Position numbers and translations under genes: made by a program. Below the pieces are notes generated by a model. It searched no databases, was not told where the DNA came from, and was given only the letters and a program-made list of their open reading frames with translations. From Bacteroidota bacterium (GTDB lineage: Bacteria > Bacteroidota > Bacteroidia > Flavobacteriales > Flavobacteriaceae): a DNA stretch of 60,403 nt. The stretch lies in the NCBI GenBank assembly GCA_027619415.1, contig JAQCFO010000006.1, positions 1 through 60,403 of the forward strand, read 5' to 3'. Every line of letters starts with the position of its first letter. The stretch's first letter is position 1. This document shows, piece after piece, positions 1 to 8,858 of this stretch.

Positions 1-1947
1 AATTTTGAGAATATTAAGTTTGCGTATTCTGATAATAATATTGAGCTTCCAATTAGATATGATTTCACTAAAGATATTCAAATTAATAATTTAAGTGAGT
101 CTACTATAAATTATTCTATAGATCCAAATTTAAATGTAATAGAGGAAGGATATAAATTAAATATCTATAAAAATAAAATATTCATTATTGCTAAAGATGA
201 AAAAGGATTGTTTTATGCATTTATTACTTTAGATCAATTAATAGAAGACAGTAAAGATCAAAACATAAACCTTCCATTAGTTGGTATTACAGACTTTCCA
301 TTGCTCAAATTTCGCCCAATCCATTTGGATATAAAGCATCATATGGAAAAAAAATCTTATTACTATGATTTAATAGATGACTTAGCTAAACAGAAAATAA
401 ATGGAATTATTGTTGAGTTTGAAGATAAATTAAAATATGAATTAAGGCCCGAAGTAGGTTCTTCTGAAGCATTATCTATTGATTGGTGGGTAGAATTAAG
501 TGAATATGCTATAACAAGAAATATAACGATTAATCCTCTAGTTCAAGGATTAGGACATGCCTCTTTTATTTTAAAACATGATGTTAATAAGTATTTAAGG
601 GATGTCTCTACAAGTGATTGGGCTTTCAATCCATTAAATCCTAAGACATATGAACTTCAGTTTGATTTGTATTTAGATGCTATAAAGGCAACACCATATA
701 GTAAATATCTTCATGTTGGTGGTGATGAGGTTCATTTATTAGAAAGAGATGGAAAAAGCCAATTAGAACTAAATTTAATTTGGCTTAACAAAGTTTGTGA
801 ATTTGCTAAAAAACATAATAAAATTCCCATTTTTTGGGATGATATGCCTTTAAAACATGCGGGAGTATACAAGCCTATGTTTAATGATAAAATAAGTAAA
901 AAAGAGGTAGATGATATTTGGGAAAAAAATGAGGTAAGTTTAATGAAATTCATTGAAAAATTTCCAAAAAATGCAATCTACATGAGATGGAATTATCAAA
1001 AATCTAATACATATGGAAATCAAAAAGCCATGGATTGGTATACTGAAAATGGACTAAATGTTATGGGTGCTACTGCAGGACAAACTAGATGGACATTAAT
1101 GCCTCAAAACCAAAGTAATATTTCACAAATTAAGTTATTTGCCGTAAACTCTATCGAAAAAAAACTGGAGGGCTTACTTTTAACTCTTTGGGACGACGAC
1201 TCCCCCCATTTTGAATTGTATAAAAGAGGAATAGCTGCTTTTGGACAATTCGCTTGGTCGGGTGATAAAGAATCTATTGATGAATTTAAAACAATTTATA
1301 GACACAGAACATATGGATCTAAATTTTCAAATAATGAATTCGCTTTTATAGATAAACTTGAAAATCCTGTAGGATTGTGGCTTAATATGTTGCTTTCAAA
1401 AGAAGGATGGAGACCTGGACTCTCTAAAAAGAAAGATCCTATAGTTACAGATATTATTGAATTGCCAGATTTGAATAATAAAGGGCTTTGGTCAAAAAAA
1501 TATTCAGAAAAAATAAAAAATGCCAATGAATCATTATTGATAAGCAATGAAGTAGAGCAAATTATCAATTATTTATTAAATAATAATTCAAAAAATAAAT
1601 ACACACTTGAAGTTTATAATCAAGTTAATGAATTGGTAAAATTTTCAGCAAAAGCAATATTGGCGTTAGAAAAATTAGACATTTCACAGACTGTAGATCA
1701 AATTGATTATAAAAAAACTTCTTTGAAGGAAATTAAAGATCTTCAAAATGAATTTGATTATTTAAGAATTAACTTCGAAAAAACCTATTCTAAAACTAGA
1801 ATTTTGAATAAACCAGATAATTATATTTTAGATCAAGACCATCACAGTCACCCTGCTAATCAAACAATAAATTTTGATTGGCAATTTTTATCAGAAATAC
1901 TTTTTTTAAAAAAATTAAAAAACTTAGATAATCATGAAAAACTATAA
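1..1947 (+). CDS. GH20 beta-N-acetylhexosaminidase, 5' truncated
   Basis: The reading frame is open from base 1, so the gene begins outside the window. The first ~70 visible codons resemble the small alpha/beta domain that precedes the GH20 barrel. The TTG at 208 is internal and not a true start. The catalytic barrel shows the GH20 signature HVGGDE (712-729), whose Asp-Glu pair polarises the 2-acetamido group and protonates the glycosidic oxygen. The family releases terminal GlcNAc or GalNAc from glycans. The last ~200 residues are a helical extension. The end overlaps the GH109 start by 14 bp, indicating translational coupling. Family call is firm; linkage and substrate are unknown. No signal peptide is visible because the start is missing. 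Confidence 0.86.
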   Translation, partial: NFENIKFAYSDNNIELPIRYDFTKDIQINNLSESTINYSIDPNLNVIEEGYKLNIYKNKIFIIAKDEKGLFYAFITLDQLIEDSKDQNINLPLVGITDFPLLKFRPIHLDIKHHMEKKSYYYDLIDDLAKQKINGIIVEFEDKLKYELRPEVGSSEALSIDWWVELSEYAITRNITINPLVQGLGHASFILKHDVNKYLRDVSTSDWAFNPLNPKTYELQFDLYLDAIKATPYSKYLHVGGDEVHLLERDGKSQLELNLIWLNKVCEFAKKHNKIPIFWDDMPLKHAGVYKPMFNDKISKKEVDDIWEKNEVSLMKFIEKFPKNAIYMRWNYQKSNTYGNQKAMDWYTENGLNVMGATAGQTRWTLMPQNQSNISQIKLFAVNSIEKKLEGLLLTLWDDDSPHFELYKRGIAAFGQFAWSGDKESIDEFKTIYRHRTYGSKFSNNEFAFIDKLENPVGLWLNMLLSKEGWRPGLSKKKDPIVTDIIELPDLNNKGLWSKKYSEKIKNANESLLISNEVEQIINYLLNNNSKNKYTLEVYNQVNELVKFSAKAILALEKLDISQTVDQIDYKKTSLKEIKDLQNEFDYLRINFEKTYSKTRILNKPDNYILDQDHHSHPANQTINFDWQFLSEILFLKKLKNLDNHEKL

Positions 1948-3331
1948 CAGAAGAAAGTTTATACAAACAACAACAATGTCTGCAGCTGCTTTAACGGTAG
2001 CTAGTACATTCTCTAGTTGTACGGATAGTAATATTGAGCCTATTTCAAAAGGAAAATACATGGGCGGATTTTCAGCTCCTAAGTTAGATACAGTTAAAAT
2101 AGCTTTCATTGGAGTAGGAGCTAGAGGAAGTGGTCATTTACGTTCTTTAGCTAGTTTGGAAGGCATAGAAGTAGTTGCAATTAGTGACTTATATGAGGAT
2201 TCTTGTAAAAGAAGCTCAAAAATTGCTAGCGAAATAGGAAAAGGTTTAAGGCATAATAATATAGCGCAATATTGGGGAGAGGAAAATAAGTGGAAATTGA
2301 TGCTAGAAGAGATAAAGCCAGATGCAGTTTTTATATCAACTAACTGGATTAATCATGCTCCAATGGCTATTAAATCCATGGAAAGCGGTGCTCATGCTTT
2401 TGTTGAAGTTCCTATAGCCGTTAGTTTGAAAAAAATGTGGGAAATTGTAAACACATCTGAAAAAACTCAAAAGCACTGTATGATGATGGAAAACGTGAAT
2501 TATGGCCGTGATGAATTGATGTATTTAAATATGTGCAGAAAAGGAGTTGTTGGTGAACTTCTTCATGCTGAAGCAGCCTATATTCATGAACTAAGATTTC
2601 AAATGTCAGAAGAAGAAAGAGGAACTGGCTCATGGAGAACTCCCCATTACGCTAGTGGGAATGGAAATTTGTATCCAACTCATGGACTTGGTCCTATAGC
2701 ACAGTATATGAATTTAGGGAGGACAGATGATACATTTAAAAGTATTGTTTCTTATTCTTCTCCAGCAAAAGGAAGAGAATTGTATGCGCAGAAAAATTAT
2801 TCTTTGGAGCATAAATGGAATAAGTTAGATTATTTAAATGGAGATATAAATACTTCTATAATAAAAACTAATGTAGGCAGAACAGTTATGGTTCAATGGG
2901 ATGAAACAAGCCCAAGACCTTATACTCGTCATAATCTTATTCAGGGGACAAAAGGAATATTAGCTGGCTTTCCAACTAGAGTAGCATTAGAAGGTGGGTT
3001 TGATGGAGCGACCAAAGATCATCACTCGTGGATTCAAGGAGATAAATTAGAAATGTTATATGAAAAATATGATCACCCGTTATATTTAAGGCTAAATCAA
3101 GAAACAAAAAACAGTGGTCATGGAGGAATGGATGGAATTATGAGATATAGAATAATTGAGTGTTTAAGAAATGGCTTACCATTAGATCAAAATGTATATG
3201 AAGGGTGCTTTTGGAGTGCAGTCACTCCATTAAGTGGGGAATCAATATTAGAGGGAGGAATGCCTCAACAATTTCCAGATTTTACAAGAGGAAACTGGAC
3301 AAAAACAAAACCTCTTGAAATTATAACTTAA
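1934..3331 (+). CDS. GH109-type NAD-dependent glycosidase (Gfo/Idh/MocA fold)
   Basis: 465 aa. The N-terminus carries a Tat motif (RRKFIQ) and a lipobox-like FSSC, so it is probably an exported lipoprotein. A Rossmann motif (GVGARGSGH) binds NAD. Features that separate GH109 from ordinary Gfo/Idh dehydrogenases are visible: EVP where relatives have EKP, NGNLYPTHGLGP in the middle, and GHGGMDGIM near the C-terminus. GH109 enzymes, classically alpha-N-acetylgalactosaminidases, cleave glycosides by transient C3 oxidation, elimination and re-reduction with a tightly held NAD. Overlap with the upstream GH20 gene suggests joint attack on hexosamine-containing glycans. Family is well supported; GalNAc specificity is inferred. 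Confidence 0.86.
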   Translation: MKNYNRRKFIQTTTMSAAALTVASTFSSCTDSNIEPISKGKYMGGFSAPKLDTVKIAFIGVGARGSGHLRSLASLEGIEVVAISDLYEDSCKRSSKIASEIGKGLRHNNIAQYWGEENKWKLMLEEIKPDAVFISTNWINHAPMAIKSMESGAHAFVEVPIAVSLKKMWEIVNTSEKTQKHCMMMENVNYGRDELMYLNMCRKGVVGELLHAEAAYIHELRFQMSEEERGTGSWRTPHYASGNGNLYPTHGLGPIAQYMNLGRTDDTFKSIVSYSSPAKGRELYAQKNYSLEHKWNKLDYLNGDINTSIIKTNVGRTVMVQWDETSPRPYTRHNLIQGTKGILAGFPTRVALEGGFDGATKDHHSWIQGDKLEMLYEKYDHPLYLRLNQETKNSGHGGMDGIMRYRIIECLRNGLPLDQNVYEGCFWSAVTPLSGESILEGGMPQQFPDFTRGNWTKTKPLEIIT

Positions 3332-3340
3332 ATTTATTTT

Positions 3341-4108
3341 ATGAAAAAAAAAATATTACTTTTTGCAACTATACTAATAGCGGGATATGTTATTATTGTA
3401 TTTGGATCTCAATCTTCAAATTCTGAAAACGAATGGATAAGCCTATTCGATGGTGAAACTATGGATGGGTGGCGTGGATATAATTCTCAATTAATGCCCC
3501 CTGGATGGACAGCTAAAGATGGAATGTTAATGTTTGACACAGAACTTGAACTCGAACAAAATTATAAAGGAGGAAAAGATATTATTTACGGAAAAGAAGA
3601 ATTTGATAATTTTGAATTTTATGTCGAATGGAAAATTCCAGTAGGAGGTAATAGTGGTATTTTTTATCATATAAAAGAAGGGTATGGAGGGCCACCTGAA
3701 ATGTCTCCTGAATACCAATTAATTGATGATATAAATTATGCTGAAATCCATGATTTAAAATCATACAACGAACAGTTTGGATCTGTTGAGCCTGAAAAAC
3801 TTCAGGATTGGCAACAAACTGCTGCTGACTATGCAATGCATACTGCAGAACCAATAAAAAAATCATTAAACCCTGCGGGTGAGTGGAATTCGGCAAAAAT
3901 TATTTTTACTAAGGAAAAAGTTGAACATTGGCTTAATGGTGAAAAAGTTCTCTCATTTGTTCCTTGGTCTGAAGAATGGTATGAAAAAAGAAACTCAGGA
4001 AAATGGACAAATGCTCCTGATTATGGGAAATTTAAGACTGGATATATCGGCTTTCAAGATCACGGAAGTTCATTATGGTTTAGGAATATTAAAATAAAAA
4101 AATTATAA
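3341..4108 (+). CDS. DUF1080 protein, candidate 3-keto-glycoside hydrolase/lyase
   Basis: 255 aa, starting 9 bp after the GH109 stop and so probably co-transcribed. A hydrophobic N-terminal segment (about residues 3-23) is a signal peptide or anchor. The rest is one concanavalin-A-like beta-sandwich of the DUF1080 family, shown by WISLFDGETMDGW at the start, the central GNSGIFYHI strand and the final DHGSSLWFRNIKI. Family members are linked to hydrolysis or elimination of 3-keto-disaccharides produced by sugar C3-dehydrogenases. Its place after a C3-oxidising GH109 enzyme fits. Catalytic residues cannot be assigned by eye. It is one of three DUF1080 genes in the window. Confidence 0.82.
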   Translation: MKKKILLFATILIAGYVIIVFGSQSSNSENEWISLFDGETMDGWRGYNSQLMPPGWTAKDGMLMFDTELELEQNYKGGKDIIYGKEEFDNFEFYVEWKIPVGGNSGIFYHIKEGYGGPPEMSPEYQLIDDINYAEIHDLKSYNEQFGSVEPEKLQDWQQTAADYAMHTAEPIKKSLNPAGEWNSAKIIFTKEKVEHWLNGEKVLSFVPWSEEWYEKRNSGKWTNAPDYGKFKTGYIGFQDHGSSLWFRNIKIKKL

Positions 4109-4134
4109 TTCTAAATTGAATAAAACTTAGTTTT

Positions 4135-4899
4135 TTACAATTTTCTTAACCAAATATTTCTAAACTGGACTGGATTGCCATGATCTTGTAACATAATGGT
4201 TTTTTTAAGATTTTCTTTAGGGTTTTTAAATGTTCTCATATAATTTGATATCACATTTTCACCTTTTAATGGTTTCCCAATATATTCTGTAGTACCTTTT
4301 ATTATCACGTTATTTTGAACTAAAATTCCATTATGAAAAACTATAAAACTTCCAGGGTTTGTTTCTTTACCGGATTTGTCATAAGCAGCCTCCATAAATA
4401 CTATATCATAAGTTTGCCAATGATTAGGCCCTTTAGTTGCGTTAACTAAAGGAGGATATTGTTTATAAATTGACGCTGCTTGTCCATTAGAATAAGTTCT
4501 GTTATTATAACTATCTAAAATTTGAATTTCAAAACGTCTTTGAAACATTACGCCACTATTACCTCTTCCTTGGCCATTTCCTACAATAGTTTTTGGAGTT
4601 TTCCACTCAATATGAAACTGAATAGAACCAAACTCTTCAATGGTTTCAATTCCCCCATCTTGTTTAACAGTCATAGACTGGTCATTATTAATAGTCCAGT
4701 TGGCTATTTCACCAGATTTAGAGTTTTTCCAACTAGACAAATCTGATCCGTCAAAAAGAATAATTGCGTCACTTGGTGGTGATCCTAATTTACCAGGATT
4801 AACTATTTTAGGCTCAGGTTCCCAAACTTCAGTATCTGCTGGATTAGTTGTTTGACAGTAAGTCGTTAGTAATCCAAAAAAAAAGAATATATATCTCAT
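4135..4899 (-). CDS. DUF1080 protein (second copy), exported
   Basis: 254 aa with an N-terminal hydrophobic signal (MRYIFFFFGLLTTYC); the Cys could be lipidated, but Tyr at -1 is not a typical lipobox. The single DUF1080 beta-sandwich shows AIILFDGSDLSSW, GNSGVMFQRRFEIQILDS and the terminal QDHGNPVQFRNIWLRKL. It lies 4 bp downstream of the Gfo/Idh gene on the same strand, so the two form an operon (oxidoreductase, then DUF1080). The same gene order recurs at 48.3-50.5 kb. Expected role: cleavage or processing of a 3-keto sugar made by its partner. It is convergent with the preceding DUF1080 gene. Confidence 0.82.
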   Translation of the reverse strand: MRYIFFFFGLLTTYCQTTNPADTEVWEPEPKIVNPGKLGSPPSDAIILFDGSDLSSWKNSKSGEIANWTINNDQSMTVKQDGGIETIEEFGSIQFHIEWKTPKTIVGNGQGRGNSGVMFQRRFEIQILDSYNNRTYSNGQAASIYKQYPPLVNATKGPNHWQTYDIVFMEAAYDKSGKETNPGSFIVFHNGILVQNNVIIKGTTEYIGKPLKGENVISNYMRTFKNPKENLKKTIMLQDHGNPVQFRNIWLRKL

Positions 4900-4903
4900 A
4901 ATT

Positions 4904-6274
4904 CTAACTTAATAAGCTCCATCCTTTACGGTATTCTTTGTGTAATAAGCTGTTGGCTTTTTCGTTGTTTTTAAATTTTAAATTTTTAGAATCCCATAAT
5001 AATTTTTCATTTTTACAACGAATGGCAATCATTCCTAGCAATGCCATTTCAGTTAATGGTCCGCCGTATTCAAAAGAAGAGCTAGCTGGAATACCGTCTT
5101 TACAGGCTCTTATCCAGTCTTGTTCATGCGAAGTCTTAACTCTTGGTATATAAGGTTTTGGCTGATTGTATTCTAACATTTTTTCTTCAGGAATAATTTT
5201 TACTCCACTAGCACCATGTGAGTCATGAGTAATTTTACCATTATCCCCAACCAGCATTGCCCCACTTAGTGTAAATTTTTCTCCACTTTTAAATTCATTT
5301 GGAATTGGAGGTTGAATCCTTCCATCTGACCATGTTAAATCTAATTCTGGATGATTTCCTCTTTTTGGAAACTTCATTCTAACAATGGATGCTGAGGGAT
5401 AAGTTTGTGATTCTATTTCGGGAATGTAATGAGTTGATGTAGCTTGAATTTCAATAGGAGCGCCAAGTTCTAAAGCATAAAATGCAGGATCTAAAATATG
5501 ACAACCCATGTCACCCATGGATCCAGTTCCAAAATCTATCCATGCCCTCCAGGTTAAAGGATGATAGTCAGGGTGATAATTTCTGTGTTTTGCAGGTCCT
5601 AACCATAAATCCCAATCTAAACCCTCTGGCACAGGAGGTTTGTCTTTAGCTTTAGCTTTAACAGCAAAAGTGTCCCAAGCATTTCCACCAATTGGACGAT
5701 CAGTCCAAGCATGAAGTTCTCTAACAGGGCCTATAGCGCCATCATCAACCCATTCTTTTAATTTTCTTATTTCATCTGATGATCTACCTTGGTTTCCCAT
5801 TTGGGTTTGCACATTGTACTTTCTAGCAGCCTCAGTAATAACCCTTGCTTCATAAACCGTATGTGTAAGTGGTTTTTGACAGTAAACGTGTTTACCCATT
5901 TTCATTGCCATCATTGTTATTACCGCATGATTATGATCTGGTGTAGCTACTACAACAGCATCTATATCTTTTTGATTTTCAAGCATTATTCTAAAATCTT
6001 TATAGACTTTTGCTTTAGGATATTTATTAAAAGTATGAACAGATCGATTATAATCAACATCACAAAGAGCCACTATATTTTCACTTTCACATTGCGATAA
6101 ATTTCCAGATCCCATTCCCCACTGCCTTATACCTATTCCAGCAATATTCAACTTATCACTTGGAGAGGTAAAGCCATTCCCTCCTAAAACGTGCCTTGGA
6201 ACAATCATTATTGAAGGAATAATAATTGATTTTTTTAAAAATTTTCTTCTAGAATTTTTATTATATAATGTCAT
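4904..6274 (-). CDS. Tat-exported Gfo/Idh/MocA oxidoreductase
   Basis: 456 aa. The Tat signal (SRRKFLKKS, then a hydrophobic stretch ending near VLGGNG) implies folding with cofactor before export. The N-terminal Rossmann domain has the loop GIGIRQWGMG, a few residues longer than in its paralogue at 6482. The family lysine lies in YCQKPLTH, and the C-terminal domain contains WRAWIDFGTGSMGDMGCHILDP with the usual Asp and His. Related enzymes oxidise or reduce sugars, often at C3. Operon partner is the DUF1080 gene 4 bp downstream. It is divergent from the Gfo/Idh gene at 6482 across 207 bp in which I see no clear promoter motif. Substrate unknown. Confidence 0.85.
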   Translation of the reverse strand: MTLYNKNSRRKFLKKSIIIPSIMIVPRHVLGGNGFTSPSDKLNIAGIGIRQWGMGSGNLSQCESENIVALCDVDYNRSVHTFNKYPKAKVYKDFRIMLENQKDIDAVVVATPDHNHAVITMMAMKMGKHVYCQKPLTHTVYEARVITEAARKYNVQTQMGNQGRSSDEIRKLKEWVDDGAIGPVRELHAWTDRPIGGNAWDTFAVKAKAKDKPPVPEGLDWDLWLGPAKHRNYHPDYHPLTWRAWIDFGTGSMGDMGCHILDPAFYALELGAPIEIQATSTHYIPEIESQTYPSASIVRMKFPKRGNHPELDLTWSDGRIQPPIPNEFKSGEKFTLSGAMLVGDNGKITHDSHGASGVKIIPEEKMLEYNQPKPYIPRVKTSHEQDWIRACKDGIPASSSFEYGGPLTEMALLGMIAIRCKNEKLLWDSKNLKFKNNEKANSLLHKEYRKGWSLLS

Positions 6275-6481
6275 TTTTTTTAATGTTTTAAGAAATCTTA
6301 TATTATTAAATTTAACAGTATTAATTATTTAAACAAGGAATTATTTGAAGAATTTAAATCAACTTGTAAAAAACAATTAAAATTTATTTTATAGTCAGTA
6401 TCATTATTTTAAGAAATCGATTATATCTATTCGTCTTTTATTTATACATTTTAATTAACTTTAAGGAATACTATATTTATT

Positions 6482-7831
6482 ATGAACATAAAAACAAGAA
6501 GAAATTTCATTAAATCATCAGCAGCATTGGCTTCCTTGAGTATTTTACCGACATCAATTTGGGCATCTTCCAAAAACGGAAGATTAAGAACTGCTCACGT
6601 TGGGATTGGAGGTATGGGTGCAGCTGACTTAAATGATATATCATCTCATAAATTAGTAGATGTTGTCGCTCTTTGTGATGTAGATTCAAACGCTTTAAAA
6701 TCTGCAAGTAAATTGCATCCTAAAGCTAAATTATTTAGTGATTACAGATTGATGTTTAAGGAAATGAGCGATTCTATAGATGCAGTTATAGTTTCCGCTC
6801 CAGACCATACTCACGCGCCTGCCTCAATAATGGCTATGGAAATGAATAAATCTGTTTATTGTCAAAAACCTTTAACTCATCATGTTAGCGAAGCAAGAGC
6901 AATGCGAAAACTTGCCGAAGAAAAAAATCTAGTAACCCAAATGGGTATTCAAGTTCACTCATTTTATGACTATAAACTAGCTACTTTGTTAATTCAATCA
7001 GGCATAATCGGAAAAGTAAGCTCGGTAAGGGCATGGTCTCCAAAAAATTGGGGATATGATGGCTCTATGCCAAAAGAAGAAGATTCAATTCCTGAAAATT
7101 TAGATTGGAATTTATGGCTTGGTACCGCTTCTAATCGTGCGTATAAAGAAAAAATCTATCATCCTGGTAATTGGAGAAAATTAGTTGATTTTGGATGTGG
7201 AACTTTGGGAGATATGGGGGTGCATATTTTTGATACGCCTTATAATGCCTTGGGATTAGACGTCCCTTTAACTATTAAAAACAACTGTAGAAAACCTAAT
7301 CAATTCGGATTTCCTGAAAATAATACGGTTACTTACGAATTTCCAGGAACTAAATATACTACTGAATCTTTTAAATGGATATGGAATGATGGACCAGGAG
7401 CTCCTAAAAATCACAAAGATTTAAAGCTTCCAAATAATGAAAAATTACCTTTACAAGGAGCTATGTTTATTGGAGAGAAAGGAAGGTTTCTTCTTCCACA
7501 CTTTATGGAATTACCTAAACTAATTGTGGACGGAAAATATAAAAAGATAGATATTTCTTCTTTAGAAAAATCAGGACAGATAACGGATAAGCCTATAAGA
7601 GATTATGGGGCAGAGTCGTACCTTCATTATCACCAATTTGTTGATGCTTGTCTAGGTAAAGATAAATGTTCTGCACCATTTTCTTACTCAGCAAAACTTA
7701 CTGAAACTATTTTATTAGGAGTAATTGCAGGAAAATTTCCAGGAAAAACTCTTCACTGGGACAATAAAACGGCAAGATTTAAAGAAGAAAAAGCCAATAA
7801 ATTTTTAAACGGCACTTATAGAGATTTTTAA
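6482..7831 (+). CDS. Tat-exported Gfo/Idh/MocA oxidoreductase
   Basis: 449 aa. The N-terminal Tat signal is TRRNFIKSSAALASLSILP. The Rossmann motif is VGIGGMGAADL and the catalytic lysine lies in YCQKPLTHHV. The substrate domain has the conserved LDWNLWLGTA and FGCGTLGDMGVHIFD blocks. It leads a plus-strand run of five genes (6482-12008): this gene, an FGE-fold protein, a TIM-barrel isomerase, another Gfo/Idh and an esterase lipoprotein. The family role is NAD(P)-dependent oxidoreduction of a sugar or cyclitol. The context of isomerase/lyase-type partners suggests C3 chemistry on a glycoside. Exact substrate cannot be stated. Confidence 0.85.
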   Translation: MNIKTRRNFIKSSAALASLSILPTSIWASSKNGRLRTAHVGIGGMGAADLNDISSHKLVDVVALCDVDSNALKSASKLHPKAKLFSDYRLMFKEMSDSIDAVIVSAPDHTHAPASIMAMEMNKSVYCQKPLTHHVSEARAMRKLAEEKNLVTQMGIQVHSFYDYKLATLLIQSGIIGKVSSVRAWSPKNWGYDGSMPKEEDSIPENLDWNLWLGTASNRAYKEKIYHPGNWRKLVDFGCGTLGDMGVHIFDTPYNALGLDVPLTIKNNCRKPNQFGFPENNTVTYEFPGTKYTTESFKWIWNDGPGAPKNHKDLKLPNNEKLPLQGAMFIGEKGRFLLPHFMELPKLIVDGKYKKIDISSLEKSGQITDKPIRDYGAESYLHYHQFVDACLGKDKCSAPFSYSAKLTETILLGVIAGKFPGKTLHWDNKTARFKEEKANKFLNGTYRDF

Positions 7832-7884
7832 ATTATTTCAATTTATAAGTAATATTTCGTGCTGTTTTCCTTAGATTTAAATAG

Positions 7885-8841
7885 ATGAAAAAAGTATTAC
7901 TTATCCTATTATTTAATTTAAGTTACGGTCAAAACAATTTTAGTTCTTATAATCAACTAATAGCGGGAAAAAATTATAATTTAGAAATGACTCCTATTTC
8001 ATCAGGAAATTTTTTAATTGGAAGCCCTAATTCAGAAAAAAATAGGTTAGCAGACGAAGGCCCACAAAACATTATTAGAATAGAATCTTTTTGGATGGCT
8101 AAATACGAAACTACATGGGATTTATATCACCTTTTTATGAGAAGAACCATTGATAAAAATCAATCTAATTTTAATTCCAATAATGAAGTTAATTTAGATG
8201 TTGATGGAGTCTCTGGAGCAACTACGCCATATGTTGAAATGAGTTTTGGAATGGGAACCGATGGTTATCCAGCAATATCTATGACTCAACTTGCTGCTAA
8301 AAGGTTTTGTAAATGGCTTTCTGCAATGACAGGTAATTTTTACAGACTTCCAACTGAAGCAGAGTGGGAATATGCTTGTAGAGCAAACTCTAAAACAACT
8401 TATTCGTTTGGAGAAAATACAGAACTATTAAAGGAATATGCTTGGTATAGAGAAAACAGTCAAGATAAGTATCATAAAGTAGGAATGAAGAAGCCAAATT
8501 CATGGGGACTTTATGATATGCATGGTAATGTTTCAGAATGGACCTTAGATCAATATAACCCAAAAGTGTATTACAAGTATTTAAATAAAAGCATTGATAA
8601 TCCATATGAAAAACCAACTAAATTATACCCTAGAGTAGTAAGGGGAGGATCTTGGATGAGTTCAAGTTATAGACTTAGAAGCGCTTCAAGACAAGCTTCA
8701 TCTAAAAAATGGAAAAAACAAGATCCTCAAATTCCAAGAAGTCTTTGGTGGCATACTGATGCACAATTTGTAGGATTCCGTGTAATTAGACCCAAAATCA
8801 CCCCATCATTAAAAGAACAAGAGGAATATTGGAATAATTAA
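7885..8841 (+). CDS. FGE-sulfatase fold protein lacking the active-site cysteines
   Basis: 318 aa with an N-terminal signal peptide (MKKVLLILLFNLSYGQ). Family blocks are present: MTPISSGNFLIGSP, RLPTEAEWEYACRA, GLYDMHGNVSEW, RVVRGGSW and VGFRVIRP. In genuine formylglycine-generating enzymes the GGS(F/Y) block is followed by two copper-binding cysteines. Here the segment reads GGSWMSSSYRLRS, with no cysteine. It therefore should not generate formylglycine and is better viewed as a structural paralogue of the SUMF1 domain, a large family with binding or other enzymatic roles. It sits between a Gfo/Idh and a TIM-barrel gene, so a role in that sugar pathway is possible. A true FGE lies at 19405. 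Confidence 0.83.
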   Translation: MKKVLLILLFNLSYGQNNFSSYNQLIAGKNYNLEMTPISSGNFLIGSPNSEKNRLADEGPQNIIRIESFWMAKYETTWDLYHLFMRRTIDKNQSNFNSNNEVNLDVDGVSGATTPYVEMSFGMGTDGYPAISMTQLAAKRFCKWLSAMTGNFYRLPTEAEWEYACRANSKTTYSFGENTELLKEYAWYRENSQDKYHKVGMKKPNSWGLYDMHGNVSEWTLDQYNPKVYYKYLNKSIDNPYEKPTKLYPRVVRGGSWMSSSYRLRSASRQASSKKWKKQDPQIPRSLWWHTDAQFVGFRVIRPKITPSLKEQEEYWNN

Positions 8842-8858
8842 AACTAAAATAAGCAGTT

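Noticed and set aside
208-210. TTG at 208 as the start of the GH20 gene
   Set aside because: The same frame is open back to base 1 and encodes residues that fit the domain before the GH20 barrel, so the gene is truncated by the window edge.
3582-3896. Antisense open frame of 104 codons inside the DUF1080 gene
   Set aside because: It lies fully within a well-supported gene on the other strand, has low-complexity composition and no recognisable domain.
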